Notes under the pieces: generated by a model | Databases searched by the model: none | What the model saw: only the letters and a program-made list of their open reading frames with translations | Told to the model about the DNA's origin: nothing | Source of the DNA: Ferdinandcohnia sp036962705 | Lineage (GTDB): Bacteria; Bacillota; Bacilli; Bacillales; Bacillaceae_L | Length of the DNA stretch: 64,000 bases | NCBI RefSeq assembly: GCF_036962705.1 | Contig: NZ_JBALOQ010000013.1 | Coordinates: 62,001-126,000, forward strand | Direction of reading: 5' to 3' | Translations under genes and position numbers: made by a program | Shown: piece by piece, positions 34,071 to 42,843 of the stretch | Layout: every line of letters starts with the position of its first letter | Position numbering within the stretch: position 1 is the stretch's first letter

Positions 34071-35846
34071 TCAGTCGTTTGTTTTGGTACTTTTTTCCTG
34101 TTCCAATTGATGTATTCCTTGAACGATTTCATAAAAAACTGTATTTGTTACAGACTGAGAGCCTGGCTGCTCCAAATTGACCACTACAAGTGCATATTTC
34201 GGGCTTTCAAATGGAAAATATCCCGCAAACCATGTATTGACAAGTCCAGTCTCACCTTGTTTTTTTCCGGTTTCAGCTGTTCCAGATTTACCGGCCACAC
34301 TATAAGGAAGATCGGCAAATCGTTGTCCAGTTCCAGATGTAACAACTCCTCGAAGCAATTCCTGGAGCCTGCTTGCTGTATATGGTGCAATTTTGGGTCC
34401 TTCCATATCCTGTTTTGAAAAAGAAAATAAGGTTGTACCGTTTTTATATAACACATCACTAACAGTTCGAACTTCTTTTTTTGAACCGCCACGCGCAATG
34501 GTTGACATCATATTCGCTATACCTAATGGAGTTACCCTAACATCCTTTTGACCAATCGCTGTTTGCGCAATGGCTTTTGAAACATGTTTATCCTTTTCAT
34601 CTGTCCAAATTTGTCCATTATATTCTTTTGGGATTTGCTTGAAATCCTGAAAGCGAAATACATCACCATTCCAGCCCACAGGACCAAGTAAGCCAAGCAT
34701 TTCGGAATATTGTTCAATTACATTTTGATCCTTTTGTAATAATTCCTGCGCAAGGCTAGCAAAAGTATAATTACAGCTTTTTGCAAAGCTATTATGGAAA
34801 TTAAGCATCCCATGCGGATATTCAGCTTGCCCTTCTCCATACAAATTTTGGTCACAATTGAATATTCTATCGTTAGAAATTTGCTGATGTTCAATCGCAG
34901 CAGCGGCTATTACCGTCTTAAAAACCGATCCAGGAAATTGGGGCATGATCATTTGATTTTGGGCAGTGCCATCTCCAAATGGATTCTTTGAATTTATATC
35001 CGGTTTACTAACCATAGCAAGTAAATCATTGGATTCTACATCAAGGAGGACAATTCCCCCTTTTTTCAAATCATTCTTATCAAGAATACTTTCCGCCAAA
35101 AGCTGTAGATCTTTATCTAAGGTTGTCTGAATTGCGACTGGATAATAAGGATTTGCTGGCGCTGTGTATTTTACATCAATTCCAAATAATGGGCCTCCAT
35201 CCCCTGCTACATGATATAAAAGCTTCGCCTCTCCTTCTGGCAATAGGAATTCATCAAACGTCGATTGCAAACCAGTGATTCCTAGTTTCGTATTCTGTGG
35301 TAAATAGGTTTTCTCAGGATAGCGCTTCTGGAATAATTCCTTATTTTCACGTATTAGGCCAATTAAATGTTCAGCAATATCACTATCAAGCTCATATTGA
35401 CGATGGACAGCAAATACACCTGGAATTTGGAGTTTGTTAATTGTATTCATCTGGTTTTCTGTTAATTCTATGGGTTTGTCTCCCCCTACGATTACAGGCT
35501 TTTTGGCATCCTGAATTTGATTTTTTAAGTCAGTTGCAGAGAGGTTTACGATTTCAGCTACGTCCTCAGCTGGCCATTCAATGTTTTTTAAAAAAGGAAA
35601 CAACACGAGTGTTGGATAATATTCGTGGGTTAATGCCTCCCTATTGCGGTCGATAAATCGTCCACGACCTTGGTCAATAACAAGTTCTTGCGTTCGTTGC
35701 GAAACACTTGCTTCAATTAAATTAATATCTCGATTCGTAAATGTTTCAGTACTAACGAGCTGTAATTGCATAAGTCGGCCGATTAACCCTGTTAATGTTA
35801 GAAGGATCACGACTAGGATGATAAATGCACGTTTTTTAATTACCAT
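34071..35846 (-). CDS. pbpI: Class B penicillin-binding protein (PbpI/PBP4b)
   Basis: A transpeptidase of 591 aa with an N-terminal membrane anchor (residues 7-27), dimerisation domain, and penicillin-binding motifs in order: PGSVFKTV (SxxK), KSCNYTF (SxN) and AGKSGTAETG (KSG). In B. subtilis PbpI is a sigma-F-expressed sporulation PBP. The Shine-Dalgarno GAGGTG (35859-35854) is inside the 3' arm of a strong hairpin. Confidence 0.94.
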   Translation of the reverse strand: MVIKKRAFIILVVILLTLTGLIGRLMQLQLVSTETFTNRDINLIEASVSQRTQELVIDQGRGRFIDRNREALTHEYYPTLVLFPFLKNIEWPAEDVAEIVNLSATDLKNQIQDAKKPVIVGGDKPIELTENQMNTINKLQIPGVFAVHRQYELDSDIAEHLIGLIRENKELFQKRYPEKTYLPQNTKLGITGLQSTFDEFLLPEGEAKLLYHVAGDGGPLFGIDVKYTAPANPYYPVAIQTTLDKDLQLLAESILDKNDLKKGGIVLLDVESNDLLAMVSKPDINSKNPFGDGTAQNQMIMPQFPGSVFKTVIAAAAIEHQQISNDRIFNCDQNLYGEGQAEYPHGMLNFHNSFAKSCNYTFASLAQELLQKDQNVIEQYSEMLGLLGPVGWNGDVFRFQDFKQIPKEYNGQIWTDEKDKHVSKAIAQTAIGQKDVRVTPLGIANMMSTIARGGSKKEVRTVSDVLYKNGTTLFSFSKQDMEGPKIAPYTASRLQELLRGVVTSGTGQRFADLPYSVAGKSGTAETGKKQGETGLVNTWFAGYFPFESPKYALVVVNLEQPGSQSVTNTVFYEIVQGIHQLEQEKSTKTND

Positions 35847-35852
35847 AGAAAA

Positions 35853-35881
35853 ACACCTCGTCTACAGTTTCGACGAGGTGT
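35853..35881 (-). terminator. Hairpin between greA and pbpI that contains the pbpI Shine-Dalgarno
   Basis: A perfect 10-bp stem ACACCTCGTC/GACGAGGTGT with a 9-nt loop, followed on the minus strand by TTTTCT and then ATG. The downstream arm carries GAGGTG, 7 nt from the pbpI start. It looks like a terminator that also hides the ribosome site. Confidence 0.8.
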
Positions 35882-35904
35882 CACAATATTTATACATATA
35901 AATC

Positions 35905-35982
35905 AAATTCGCCTTGGCGTATTTGCGCCCAGATTCTTTCGAGCAAGCCCGAAAAGTTACCTTTTCTATCTTTTATATAAAG
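35905..35982 (+). repeat. Interspersed hairpin repeat, copy D (truncated)
   Basis: Has the 5' palindrome AATTCGCCTTGGCGTATT (35906-35923), 'TTTGCGCCCAGATTC', TTTCGAGC/GCCCGAAA, and ends in a decayed AAAGTTAG at the greA stop. The central GGCATCCGCCGG block and 3' hairpin are missing. Confidence 0.75.
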
Positions 35983-36456
35983 TTAGTCAATTTTTGTAAT
36001 TTCGACAAGCATATCTCCACCTGGAGTTTGAACCGTTACTTTATCCCCAACATGCTTGCCAAGCAAGCTTTTTGCAATTGGAGAGTCATTTGAAATTTTC
36101 CCTTCAAAAGGATCTGCTTCAGCACTTCCCACAATTGTATATGTTTCTTCTTCACCATCCGGAAGCTCAATAAAGGTTACAGATTTCCCTAATGAAACCT
36201 TACCTGCGCTATCAGCATCCTCTTCAATAATTTTTGCATTACGAATCATATTTTCAATAGTTGTAATACGTCCTTCAACAAATGCTTGCTCATCCTTCGC
36301 TGAATCATACTCCGAGTTCTCTGAAAGATCACCAAAGCTTCTTGCGATTTTAATACGTTCTACAACCTCTTTACGCTTAACAGTCTTTAAATTCTCTAAT
36401 TCCTGCTCTAATTTTTGCTTTCCTTCTAATGTCATTGGAAATACTTTCTCTACCAT
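35983..36456 (-). CDS. greA: Transcription elongation factor GreA
   Basis: GreA rescues backtracked RNA polymerase by stimulating transcript cleavage. The N-terminal coiled coil (residues 10-75) contains ARSFGDLSENSEYDSAKDEQAF, whose acidic tip is functional, and the C-terminal FKBP-like domain ends SPIAKSLLGKHVGDKVTV. 157 aa, full length. Confidence 0.98.
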   Translation of the reverse strand: MVEKVFPMTLEGKQKLEQELENLKTVKRKEVVERIKIARSFGDLSENSEYDSAKDEQAFVEGRITTIENMIRNAKIIEEDADSAGKVSLGKSVTFIELPDGEEETYTIVGSAEADPFEGKISNDSPIAKSLLGKHVGDKVTVQTPGGDMLVEITKID

Positions 36457-36541
36457 AATCCCTTCACTCCTTGTAGTCGTTACAATCCCCCTGTGATTGC
36501 TTTCAATATGTAGTACGAATTGTTTTTTCTTTTTTGTATGT

Positions 36542-36582
36542 AAGGAAAGGAATGATAGGGAATTTCTACCATTCCTTTCCTT
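36542..36582. repeat. Long hairpin between udk and greA
   Basis: AAGGAAAGGAATG (36542-36554) pairs perfectly with CATTCCTTTCCTT (36570-36582), extended by three further pairs after one mismatch, 7-nt loop. On the minus (coding) strand it is followed by A-rich, not T-rich, sequence, so it is not an ordinary intrinsic terminator. Confidence 0.75.
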
Positions 36583-36623
36583 ATGATTTGTACTATCATA
36601 ACATCTTTTTCTCTGTTATGTTA

Positions 36624-37259
36624 TTACAAAATGACGTTTTGTTCAAGAATTGTTTGAATTTTTGTTACCATTAAATCAATTGCAACGTGATTTTGTCCAC
36701 CTTCAGGGATGATGATGTCCGCATATCGTTTCGTTGGTTCACAGAATTGATTATGCATTGGACGAACCACCGTTTCATATTGCTCGATAACAGATTCCAA
36801 CGTACGACCACGATCTTTAATGTCACGTAGCATTCTTCGGATGATGCGGATATCTGCATCTGTGTCAACAAATAGCTTTATATCCATTAAATCGCGTAGC
36901 CGCTCGTCCTCAAGTACGAGAATCCCCTCTAAAATAATGACATCTTTTGGTTCAACGAGAATCACTTCAGAAGACCTTGTATGAAATTTATAGTCATAAA
37001 CCGGCTTACTTATACCTTTGTAATCAAGAAGATTTTTAATATGCTTAATGAGTAAGTCATTATCAAAAGCTAAAGGATGGTCATAATTTGTATTTAATCT
37101 TTCTTCAAAAGGCATTTGGCTTTGATCTCTATAATAAGAATCTTGCTCGATCATTAAGATGGAGTGACCCCTAAAATGCTCATAAATGGATTTTGATACA
37201 CTTGTTTTACCAGATCCTGAGCCCCCAGCGATGCCAATGACAATTGGCTTCTTGCTCAT
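36624..37259 (-). CDS. udk: Uridine kinase
   Basis: Phosphorylates uridine and cytidine in pyrimidine salvage. Walker A is GIAGGSGSGKTSVSKS; QDSYYRDQSQMPFEERLNTNYDHPLAFD is family-typical. 211 aa. It starts 1 bp after the yrrO stop, in the yrrMNO-udk-greA run. Confidence 0.97.
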   Translation of the reverse strand: MSKKPIVIGIAGGSGSGKTSVSKSIYEHFRGHSILMIEQDSYYRDQSQMPFEERLNTNYDHPLAFDNDLLIKHIKNLLDYKGISKPVYDYKFHTRSSEVILVEPKDVIILEGILVLEDERLRDLMDIKLFVDTDADIRIIRRMLRDIKDRGRTLESVIEQYETVVRPMHNQFCEPTKRYADIIIPEGGQNHVAIDLMVTKIQTILEQNVIL

Positions 37260-37260
37260 T

Positions 37261-38538
37261 TTACTTCCCCTTTCGCATCATGTTGTTCGGATAAACAGGC
37301 TTGTCCACTTTAAACGAAACGATTTGCAATGGATGTTTTGCAGCCTCGATCCCGTTTCCGTCCTCATCCCAAATCGTGTCAACTGTTTGTGTAAAGTTGT
37401 CAATTTCAGGGCCGAAAAATTCAATCTGGTCACCTTTTTTAAAGTAATTTCGCTGCTGTAATGTTACAATTGCTGAATCCTTATCATAGTCTAACACCAG
37501 ACCAGCAAAATCATAAGTTGTTTTTTTGCTATGTGTGCCATACATTTGCTCTTTTACACCAGGAACCCCTTCAAAAAAGGCTGGAGCAGTATCACGATTT
37601 GCACATTTATCAAGCTCTTTTAGCCACTCTTCATCGATGACAAAATTGTCTGGGTCAGCACTATACGCATCGATCACTTTTCGGTAAACACTTACTACCG
37701 TAGCTATATAGTGAATCGATTTCATTCGTCCTTCGATTTTTAAACTGTCAATTCCTAATTCAATCATGCGTGGAATTGATTCGATAAGCTTTAAGTCTTT
37801 TGGACTCATCGCAAATGGTGCGTCCTTTTCATCAAATAGAGCTACTTCATTTTCATGTTCATCAAGCTTAAATAAGTCGTAATCCCATCTACATGATTGG
37901 CAGCAGCCACCACGGTTGGAATCTCGTGCTGTCATATGATTACTTAACGTACAACGACCAGAATAAGCAATACACATCGCACCATGTACAAATGTTTCGA
38001 TTTCGATATCTACTTTTTCCTTCATTTCTTTAATCTCATCAGCACTCGTTTCACGCGCTAGTACGACTCGTTCTAGCCCTTCTTCCTTCCAAAATTGAAC
38101 AGCCTTCCAGTTGGATAGGGATTGCTGAGTGCTTAGGTGTACTTCCATTTTTGGAGCTACTCGTTTACATGTTTCAATAATAAGTGGATCTGCTACGATG
38201 ATACCTGAGACTCCTGCTTTTTCGAGGCCCATTAAGTATTCATCTAGTCCATCCATGTTTTCATTATGAGCGAAGATATTGGTAGTGACATAGATTTTTG
38301 CTCCATATTTGCTAGCAAATTCTACACCCTCTGCGATTTCATCTAGTGTAAAATTATCAGCGTTAGAACGTAATCCATATTCTTGACCACCGATAAAAAC
38401 GGCATCTGCACCATAGTGAACAGCAATTTTTAATTTTTCCAGGTTACCTGCAGGTGCAAGCAATTCTGGCTTTTTGACAATCACACGCTTGCCGTCAACT
38501 ATTTTTGAAATAGGCTCTCTTACAATTGCTGTTGACAT
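37261..38538 (-). CDS. yrrO: tRNA 5-hydroxyuridine synthesis protein YrrO (peptidase U32 family, TrhP2)
   Basis: A U32-family protein required with its partner for hydroxylation of wobble uridine 34, the precursor of 5-methoxyuridine. The U32 signature is EIETFVHGAMCIAYSGRCTLSN, within a Cys-rich block ending GGCCQSCRWDY (likely Fe-S ligands). 425 aa. Immediately follows yrrN and trmR. Confidence 0.93.
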   Translation of the reverse strand: MSTAIVREPISKIVDGKRVIVKKPELLAPAGNLEKLKIAVHYGADAVFIGGQEYGLRSNADNFTLDEIAEGVEFASKYGAKIYVTTNIFAHNENMDGLDEYLMGLEKAGVSGIIVADPLIIETCKRVAPKMEVHLSTQQSLSNWKAVQFWKEEGLERVVLARETSADEIKEMKEKVDIEIETFVHGAMCIAYSGRCTLSNHMTARDSNRGGCCQSCRWDYDLFKLDEHENEVALFDEKDAPFAMSPKDLKLIESIPRMIELGIDSLKIEGRMKSIHYIATVVSVYRKVIDAYSADPDNFVIDEEWLKELDKCANRDTAPAFFEGVPGVKEQMYGTHSKKTTYDFAGLVLDYDKDSAIVTLQQRNYFKKGDQIEFFGPEIDNFTQTVDTIWDEDGNGIEAAKHPLQIVSFKVDKPVYPNNMMRKGK

Positions 38539-38561
38539 GCATTTTCCTCCTCTTTATCTTA

Positions 38562-39491
38562 TCAGTAAACTGTTTCTTTAAAGAAGAAACCTGTATCTAA
38601 TGGGCGATTGACTGGTTGAAGGTCTTCAAGTTGCTCTAATAGGTCATCTTTGACATCTTCATATTCAGCACGATTTTCCACACATAAGTCGATTGCTCTT
38701 CGATAGATTTTCGTAACCTCTAGTAGATATTCATTAGATTTTAAAATCCCTTCGATCTTAAAGCTATCAACGCCAGCATCAATCATTTCTTCTAATTCAT
38801 CAATAATACAAACATCATTTGGGCTCATGATATGTGTACCATTTTCATCTTCAAAAACCGGATATTTGTTGTCGCGCTCTTTATCAAATAAAAACATATC
38901 TCTTTCTTTTTTCCGGTTTTCAATTTCCATCACATTACCTTGATACTCGAAATAGTTTCCTACTAGTGAACGCTTTGATTGGAACATGCACATCATGCCA
39001 TGAACTTGAACCTCAATTTCAACCGCTGCATTTTCTTTTATTTCGACAATCGCATCCATATTTAATTCACGGGCAAGCACTGCACGTTTTGCACCTTTTC
39101 TTCCCCAGTAATTACTTGTATACCAGTTCGTCCCAGTCGTTTCTGTATTCCAGTGAAGCTTCATTTCTGGCGCAACCTCACGGACCGTCATCAATACTGC
39201 AGGGTCTCCGAACACAATTGCATCAACTTTATTATCCTGTAAAAATGCAACATAGTCTGCTAACTCATCCACTTTTTCATTATGGAAAATAGCATTCATT
39301 GCTACATATATTTTTGCATCATGAGCATGGGCAATTTCAACCGCTTGAACAATTTCCTCTTGTTTAAATTCCCCAGCAAGACGTAACCCATATCGTTGTT
39401 CACCTATAATAAAAGCTGTTGCCCCAGCTTGAATCAATGGTTCAATTTCTTCGACACATGTAGGCGTGACCAGAAGCTCTGGTTTCTTCAT
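38562..39491 (-). CDS. yrrN: tRNA 5-hydroxyuridine synthesis protein YrrN (peptidase U32 family, TrhP1)
   Basis: A shorter U32 paralogue (309 aa) that acts with YrrO. The U32 region reads VEIEVQVHGMMCMFQSKRSLVGN, with fewer cysteines than YrrO, consistent with a non-identical partner. It overlaps trmR by 4 bp. Confidence 0.92.
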   Translation of the reverse strand: MKKPELLVTPTCVEEIEPLIQAGATAFIIGEQRYGLRLAGEFKQEEIVQAVEIAHAHDAKIYVAMNAIFHNEKVDELADYVAFLQDNKVDAIVFGDPAVLMTVREVAPEMKLHWNTETTGTNWYTSNYWGRKGAKRAVLARELNMDAIVEIKENAAVEIEVQVHGMMCMFQSKRSLVGNYFEYQGNVMEIENRKKERDMFLFDKERDNKYPVFEDENGTHIMSPNDVCIIDELEEMIDAGVDSFKIEGILKSNEYLLEVTKIYRRAIDLCVENRAEYEDVKDDLLEQLEDLQPVNRPLDTGFFFKETVY

Positions 39492-40153
39492 TCTCTAACA
39501 CCTCTTCTTTTACTTAATGCAACCCCATCCCCTACTGGTAAGATGGTCGTTTGGTAATCTGGGTGTGTGTGGAGCCATTCGTTGTACGATTTGATTTTTG
39601 TTACGAGATTTCGGATTCTTTTATTCTCGATTTCTTCCTCCGTCACAAGCCCTTTAAATAGTACATTATCAGTCACAATTAAGCCATCCTTTGAAAGGCA
39701 TTTTTCATAGATGTCAAAAAAATGTCGATATTGGCCTTTTGCTGCATCAATAAATATGCAGTCAAATTCACCGTGTTTTTTTACTTCATTCGCAACTTCA
39801 AGAGCATCCCCAAAAATCACTTCGATTTGAGAGCCTGTCCCAGTCAGGTCAATATTTTCGAGGGCTTTTTCATATCTCTCTGCATCCCTTTCAAGTGTTA
39901 CGATTTTTGTTCCTGGAAGTGCTTGCGCCATGCGAATCGCTGAATAGCCAATCGCGGTTCCAATTTCGAGAATTTGCTTTGGCTGAGATATTCGAAGTAT
40001 TTGAAGCATCGTTTCAATGCCGACTAGTTCCATGATTGGTACATTGTTTTCCCTTGCATAATGTTCAATTTCTTCAACGATTTCGTTCCTTTTTGGAATT
40101 AGAGTCTCTATATAATTGGTTATTTTACTTGAAAACAAGAAAAAAACCTCCAT
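39488..40153 (-). CDS. trmR: tRNA 5-hydroxyuridine methyltransferase TrmR
   Basis: An O-methyltransferase (YrrM) that methylates ho5U34 to mo5U34. SAM motifs are ILEIGTAIGYSAIRMA, TLERDAERYEKAL and FDCIFIDAAKGQYRHFF (catalytic metal site), then VTDNVLFKG. 221 aa. Its adjacency to yrrN/yrrO completes the wobble-modification pathway. Confidence 0.93.
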   Translation of the reverse strand: MEVFFLFSSKITNYIETLIPKRNEIVEEIEHYARENNVPIMELVGIETMLQILRISQPKQILEIGTAIGYSAIRMAQALPGTKIVTLERDAERYEKALENIDLTGTGSQIEVIFGDALEVANEVKKHGEFDCIFIDAAKGQYRHFFDIYEKCLSKDGLIVTDNVLFKGLVTEEEIENKRIRNLVTKIKSYNEWLHTHPDYQTTILPVGDGVALSKRRGVRE

Positions 40154-40457
40154 TTCAGTATGGTGGTATTGGTAAAGACGTAATTATTTGTTTTTGTATA
40201 ATAATTTTTCTTGAATTATTTTACCATAAAGAAACAGGGAACGCCATATTGGGTTCCCCTTATATCAAATACGCCTTGGCGTATTTGCGCCCAGATTTTT
40301 TTTGGCCCACACGATGTGGGTCACAAAGACNNNNNNNNNGTTGCCACAGGAAGTGGCGGTCTTAGTCTTTGATCTTATGCTCGAATAACTTACTCTAAAA
40401 AATCTGTGGCATCCGCCGGAGGCTGTAACTTTATTCAGACATTGCCGAATAAAGTTA
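40154..40457. other. 304-bp intergenic region upstream of trmR
   Basis: Contains AT-rich sequence (40154-40260), probably holding the trmR promoter, and repeat copy E (40267-40458). No gene seen. Confidence 0.7.
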
Positions 40458-40458
40458 C
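40267..40458 (+). repeat. Interspersed hairpin repeat, copy E (with 9 N)
   Basis: Near-full copy: palindrome AATACGCCTTGGCGTATT (40268-40285), CCCAC/GTGGG, AAAGAC..GCCAC/GTGGC..GTCTTTG, TGGCATCCGCCGGAGGC and a 3' hairpin GTAACTTTATTC (40425-40436) with GAATAAAGTTAC (40447-40458). Its last base is within the mltG stop codon. N at 40331-40339 falls where copy B has no extra sequence. Confidence 0.85.
40331..40339. other. Assembly gap (9 N)
   Basis: Nine N within repeat copy E. In copy B the flanking bases AAAGAC and GTTGCCAC are directly joined, so the gap may be an artefact of scaffolding. Confidence 0.9.
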
Positions 40459-41594
40459 TATTGTTGATTTGTTATATACCTTGCTTTTAAAGCATTATGT
40501 TCTTCCAATGTCTTTGAGTAATATACTTCTCCCGTTGGAGCTGCTAGGAAGTATATAAAATCTGTTTCAGCAGGGTTAAGTGCAGCTGATAAAGATGTTT
40601 CCCCAGCATTAGCAATCGGTCCAGGTGTTAAACCTTTTATTTTATAAGTGTTATATGGTGAGTCCACTTCAAGATGTTCGTATAGTACGCGCCTCTTATG
40701 TTCTCCTAATGCATAAAGTACAGTCGGGTCTGTTTGAAGTGGCATATCAGAATCTAAACGATTATAAAATACACTGGAAATCGTCTCTCGATCTGTTTGC
40801 GCTGTCGCTTCTTCCTCTATTAACGAGGCGAAAGTTAATAGTTTATGAGTTGAATCAATATACTTATTCCCTTCCATAAACCCTACGTATTTTACTAAAA
40901 TTTTCTCCGTTTGCTCTAGCATTGTTTCAACAATAGATTCAATCGAAGGCTTTTTCTCGTAAAACGGGTACGTTGCAGGGAACAGATAGCCCTCTAGAGG
41001 ATGTTTAATATCCTCATTTAATATTTCCTCTGTTAAAATACTTGGATATTTGCTGATAAGATCACGAACATAAGCAGTGTCATCCATTTTATTTATTACT
41101 TCTTCTTGGGTATAACCTGTTTGTTCAGCAATAATCGTTGCAATCTCCTCAAGCTGTTTACCTTCTGGGATTACGAGCTTAAAAGTAGGTTCACCCATAA
41201 AAATTCCAGATTTCAGACTTGTAATGATTTCATCAAAGTTCATTGATTGATTAAATGTATATTCTCCAGCCTGAAAACCAGATTCATTTTTAAATTTCGT
41301 GTAGTACCGAAATACCTTTGCATTATTAACAACATTATTTTCCTCAAGAATTCGGGCAATTGCTGTTGGTGATGAACCAATTGGAATCGTAACCTCGATT
41401 GGCTCCTTATTAGTAGGGTCTACTGGCTCAAGTGCCGATTTTATATATAAATAGCCTCCGCCGATTATTCCAGATAAAGCTAATAGTATTACGATAAATA
41501 CGATAAATACAATTTTACGGATCACTTTGGCTTCACTATGCCGCTCTTGTAGATTCTTTTTATATAAATCCTTTTTTGATTCGTTATCTGACAT
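40458..41594 (-). CDS. mltG: Endolytic transglycosylase MltG
   Basis: MltG cleaves nascent glycan strands and sets their length. 378 aa: cytoplasmic start, one membrane helix (about residues 27-49), LysM-like region (VTIPIGSSPTAIARILEENN) and the YceG catalytic domain with the glutamate in TFASLIEEEAT and DSPYNTYKIKGLTPGPIANAG. Confidence 0.95.
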   Translation of the reverse strand: MSDNESKKDLYKKNLQERHSEAKVIRKIVFIVFIVILLALSGIIGGGYLYIKSALEPVDPTNKEPIEVTIPIGSSPTAIARILEENNVVNNAKVFRYYTKFKNESGFQAGEYTFNQSMNFDEIITSLKSGIFMGEPTFKLVIPEGKQLEEIATIIAEQTGYTQEEVINKMDDTAYVRDLISKYPSILTEEILNEDIKHPLEGYLFPATYPFYEKKPSIESIVETMLEQTEKILVKYVGFMEGNKYIDSTHKLLTFASLIEEEATAQTDRETISSVFYNRLDSDMPLQTDPTVLYALGEHKRRVLYEHLEVDSPYNTYKIKGLTPGPIANAGETSLSAALNPAETDFIYFLAAPTGEVYYSKTLEEHNALKARYITNQQ

Positions 41595-41726
41595 ATATCG
41601 TAAATCCTCCCCTCACTCGAATTATTATACTACATTTTTTTATCTAATTCGTCAATTTTAGGAAGAATTCACTAGAATTTTGTAGTTTTTTCTAAAAAAT
41701 CTTGTTGTTTTCAGGGATTTTGGGTA

Positions 41727-41753
41727 AAAGAAAAAACAGCACGCGGCTGTTTT
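41727..41753 (-). terminator. Terminator of the yrzL-ruvX-yrzB operon
   Basis: AAAACAGC/GCTGTTTT stem, 5-nt loop, then TTCTTTT on the minus strand, next to the yrzB stop. Confidence 0.88.
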
Positions 41754-42039
41754 ATTCTTCTCCTTCTTCATCAAGGAATGTATTTAACATTTCTTCAACA
41801 AGATCCCATTCTTCTTCTGTTTCGATTGGTTGAAGTTCACCATCTTCTCCGTCCTCAGATGGGCTAAAGCTTGATGCGTGAATTTCGATATCCTCTTCAT
41901 CCTCATTATCATCACTTATTGGATAATATAGGACAAAAGACTTTCCAAATTCTTCTGACTCGAATGTAAATAATACTTCACATAGAATTTCATTTCCTTG
42001 TTCATCAATTACAGTTATTTGCTTTTCACCATGTTCCAT
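41752..42039 (-). CDS. yrzB: DUF1292 family protein YrzB
   Basis: A 95-aa, strongly acidic protein (C-terminal half rich in E and D) of the DUF1292 family. ATG 42039 (MEHGEKQITVIDEQGNE) follows GAGGTGG; the upstream ATG at 42054 overlaps the ruvX stop and contains that ribosome site. Function unknown; conserved in the alaS-ireB-ruvX neighbourhood. Confidence 0.92.
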   Translation of the reverse strand: MEHGEKQITVIDEQGNEILCEVLFTFESEEFGKSFVLYYPISDDNEDEEDIEIHASSFSPSEDGEDGELQPIETEEEWDLVEEMLNTFLDEEGEE

Positions 42040-42053
42040 GTAAATCCACCTCA

Positions 42054-42470
42054 TTAATTTTTACTATCTAGATACCCTTGGAGAATCATGACTGCTGCCA
42101 TTTTATCGATAACTTGCTTTCGCTTTTTTCGACTTAAATCTGCAGATAATAGGACTCGTTCGGCAGCTACTGTTGAGAGACGCTCGTCCCATAAATCAAC
42201 TGGCAACCTGAAATTCTCCTCAACCATATTAGCAAAATGCTGACTAGCCTCGCCACGAGGTCCAATCGTTCCATTCATATTTTTAGGTAAACCGATTACG
42301 ACAGATTCTACCTCATATTCCTTGATAATCTCACCAAGTCGTTCCATACCAAACTGCTGACGTTCTTCATTAATCTTAATTGTTTCAATGCCTTGAGCAG
42401 TCCAGCCCATTTCATCACTGACGGCGACGCCGACTGTTTTAGAACCGACGTCTAAACCGAGAATCCTCAT
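42054..42470 (-). CDS. ruvX: RuvX/YqgF, Holliday-junction resolvase-like / pre-16S rRNA nuclease
   Basis: An RNase-H-fold nuclease with the acidic residues in LGLDVGSKTVGVAVSD, VVIGLPKNMNGTIGPR and WDERLSTVAAERVL. 138 aa. The family has been assigned roles in 16S rRNA 5' maturation and in junction resolution; this sequence cannot decide between them. Confidence 0.95.
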   Translation of the reverse strand: MRILGLDVGSKTVGVAVSDEMGWTAQGIETIKINEERQQFGMERLGEIIKEYEVESVVIGLPKNMNGTIGPRGEASQHFANMVEENFRLPVDLWDERLSTVAAERVLLSADLSRKKRKQVIDKMAAVMILQGYLDSKN

Positions 42471-42475
42471 TCGTC

Positions 42476-42742
42476 TTACCCCTCACGATGAATCTTTAAA
42501 TAAGATTTCACTAGCTCCTCAATTATTTCATCTCGCTCAAGCTTTCGGATAATATTCCTTGCATCATTATGACGTGGGATATATGCAGGGTCTCCTGATA
42601 ATAAGTATCCTACAATTTGATTGATTGGATTATATCCTTTTTCTTGAAGAGCATCATAGACATTGAATAATACTTCATTTACATTTGTTTCAACTGGTTC
42701 CTCTGGAAAGTTGAATTTCATAGTTTTATCAAATGAGCTCAA
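42476..42742 (-). CDS. yrzL: IreB family regulatory phosphoprotein
   Basis: An 88-aa UPF0297 protein (YrzL); the enterococcal IreB is a substrate of a PASTA-type Ser/Thr kinase. The conserved core is LFNVYDALQEKGYNPINQIV then GYLLSGDPAYIPRHNDAR. TTG start at 42742 after GAGGTG gives the family N-terminus LSSFDKTMKF; the frame continues upstream without a better start. Confidence 0.93.
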   Translation of the reverse strand: MSSFDKTMKFNFPEEPVETNVNEVLFNVYDALQEKGYNPINQIVGYLLSGDPAYIPRHNDARNIIRKLERDEIIEELVKSYLKIHREG

Positions 42743-42843
42743 GTTCTGCACCTCACTCTTTAGATTCTGATGTTTGAATCCGTGCATGTAAATCTTACCA
42801 TTTATTGTACACTAATCACAACTAAATAGAAACAAGAAGTGAC

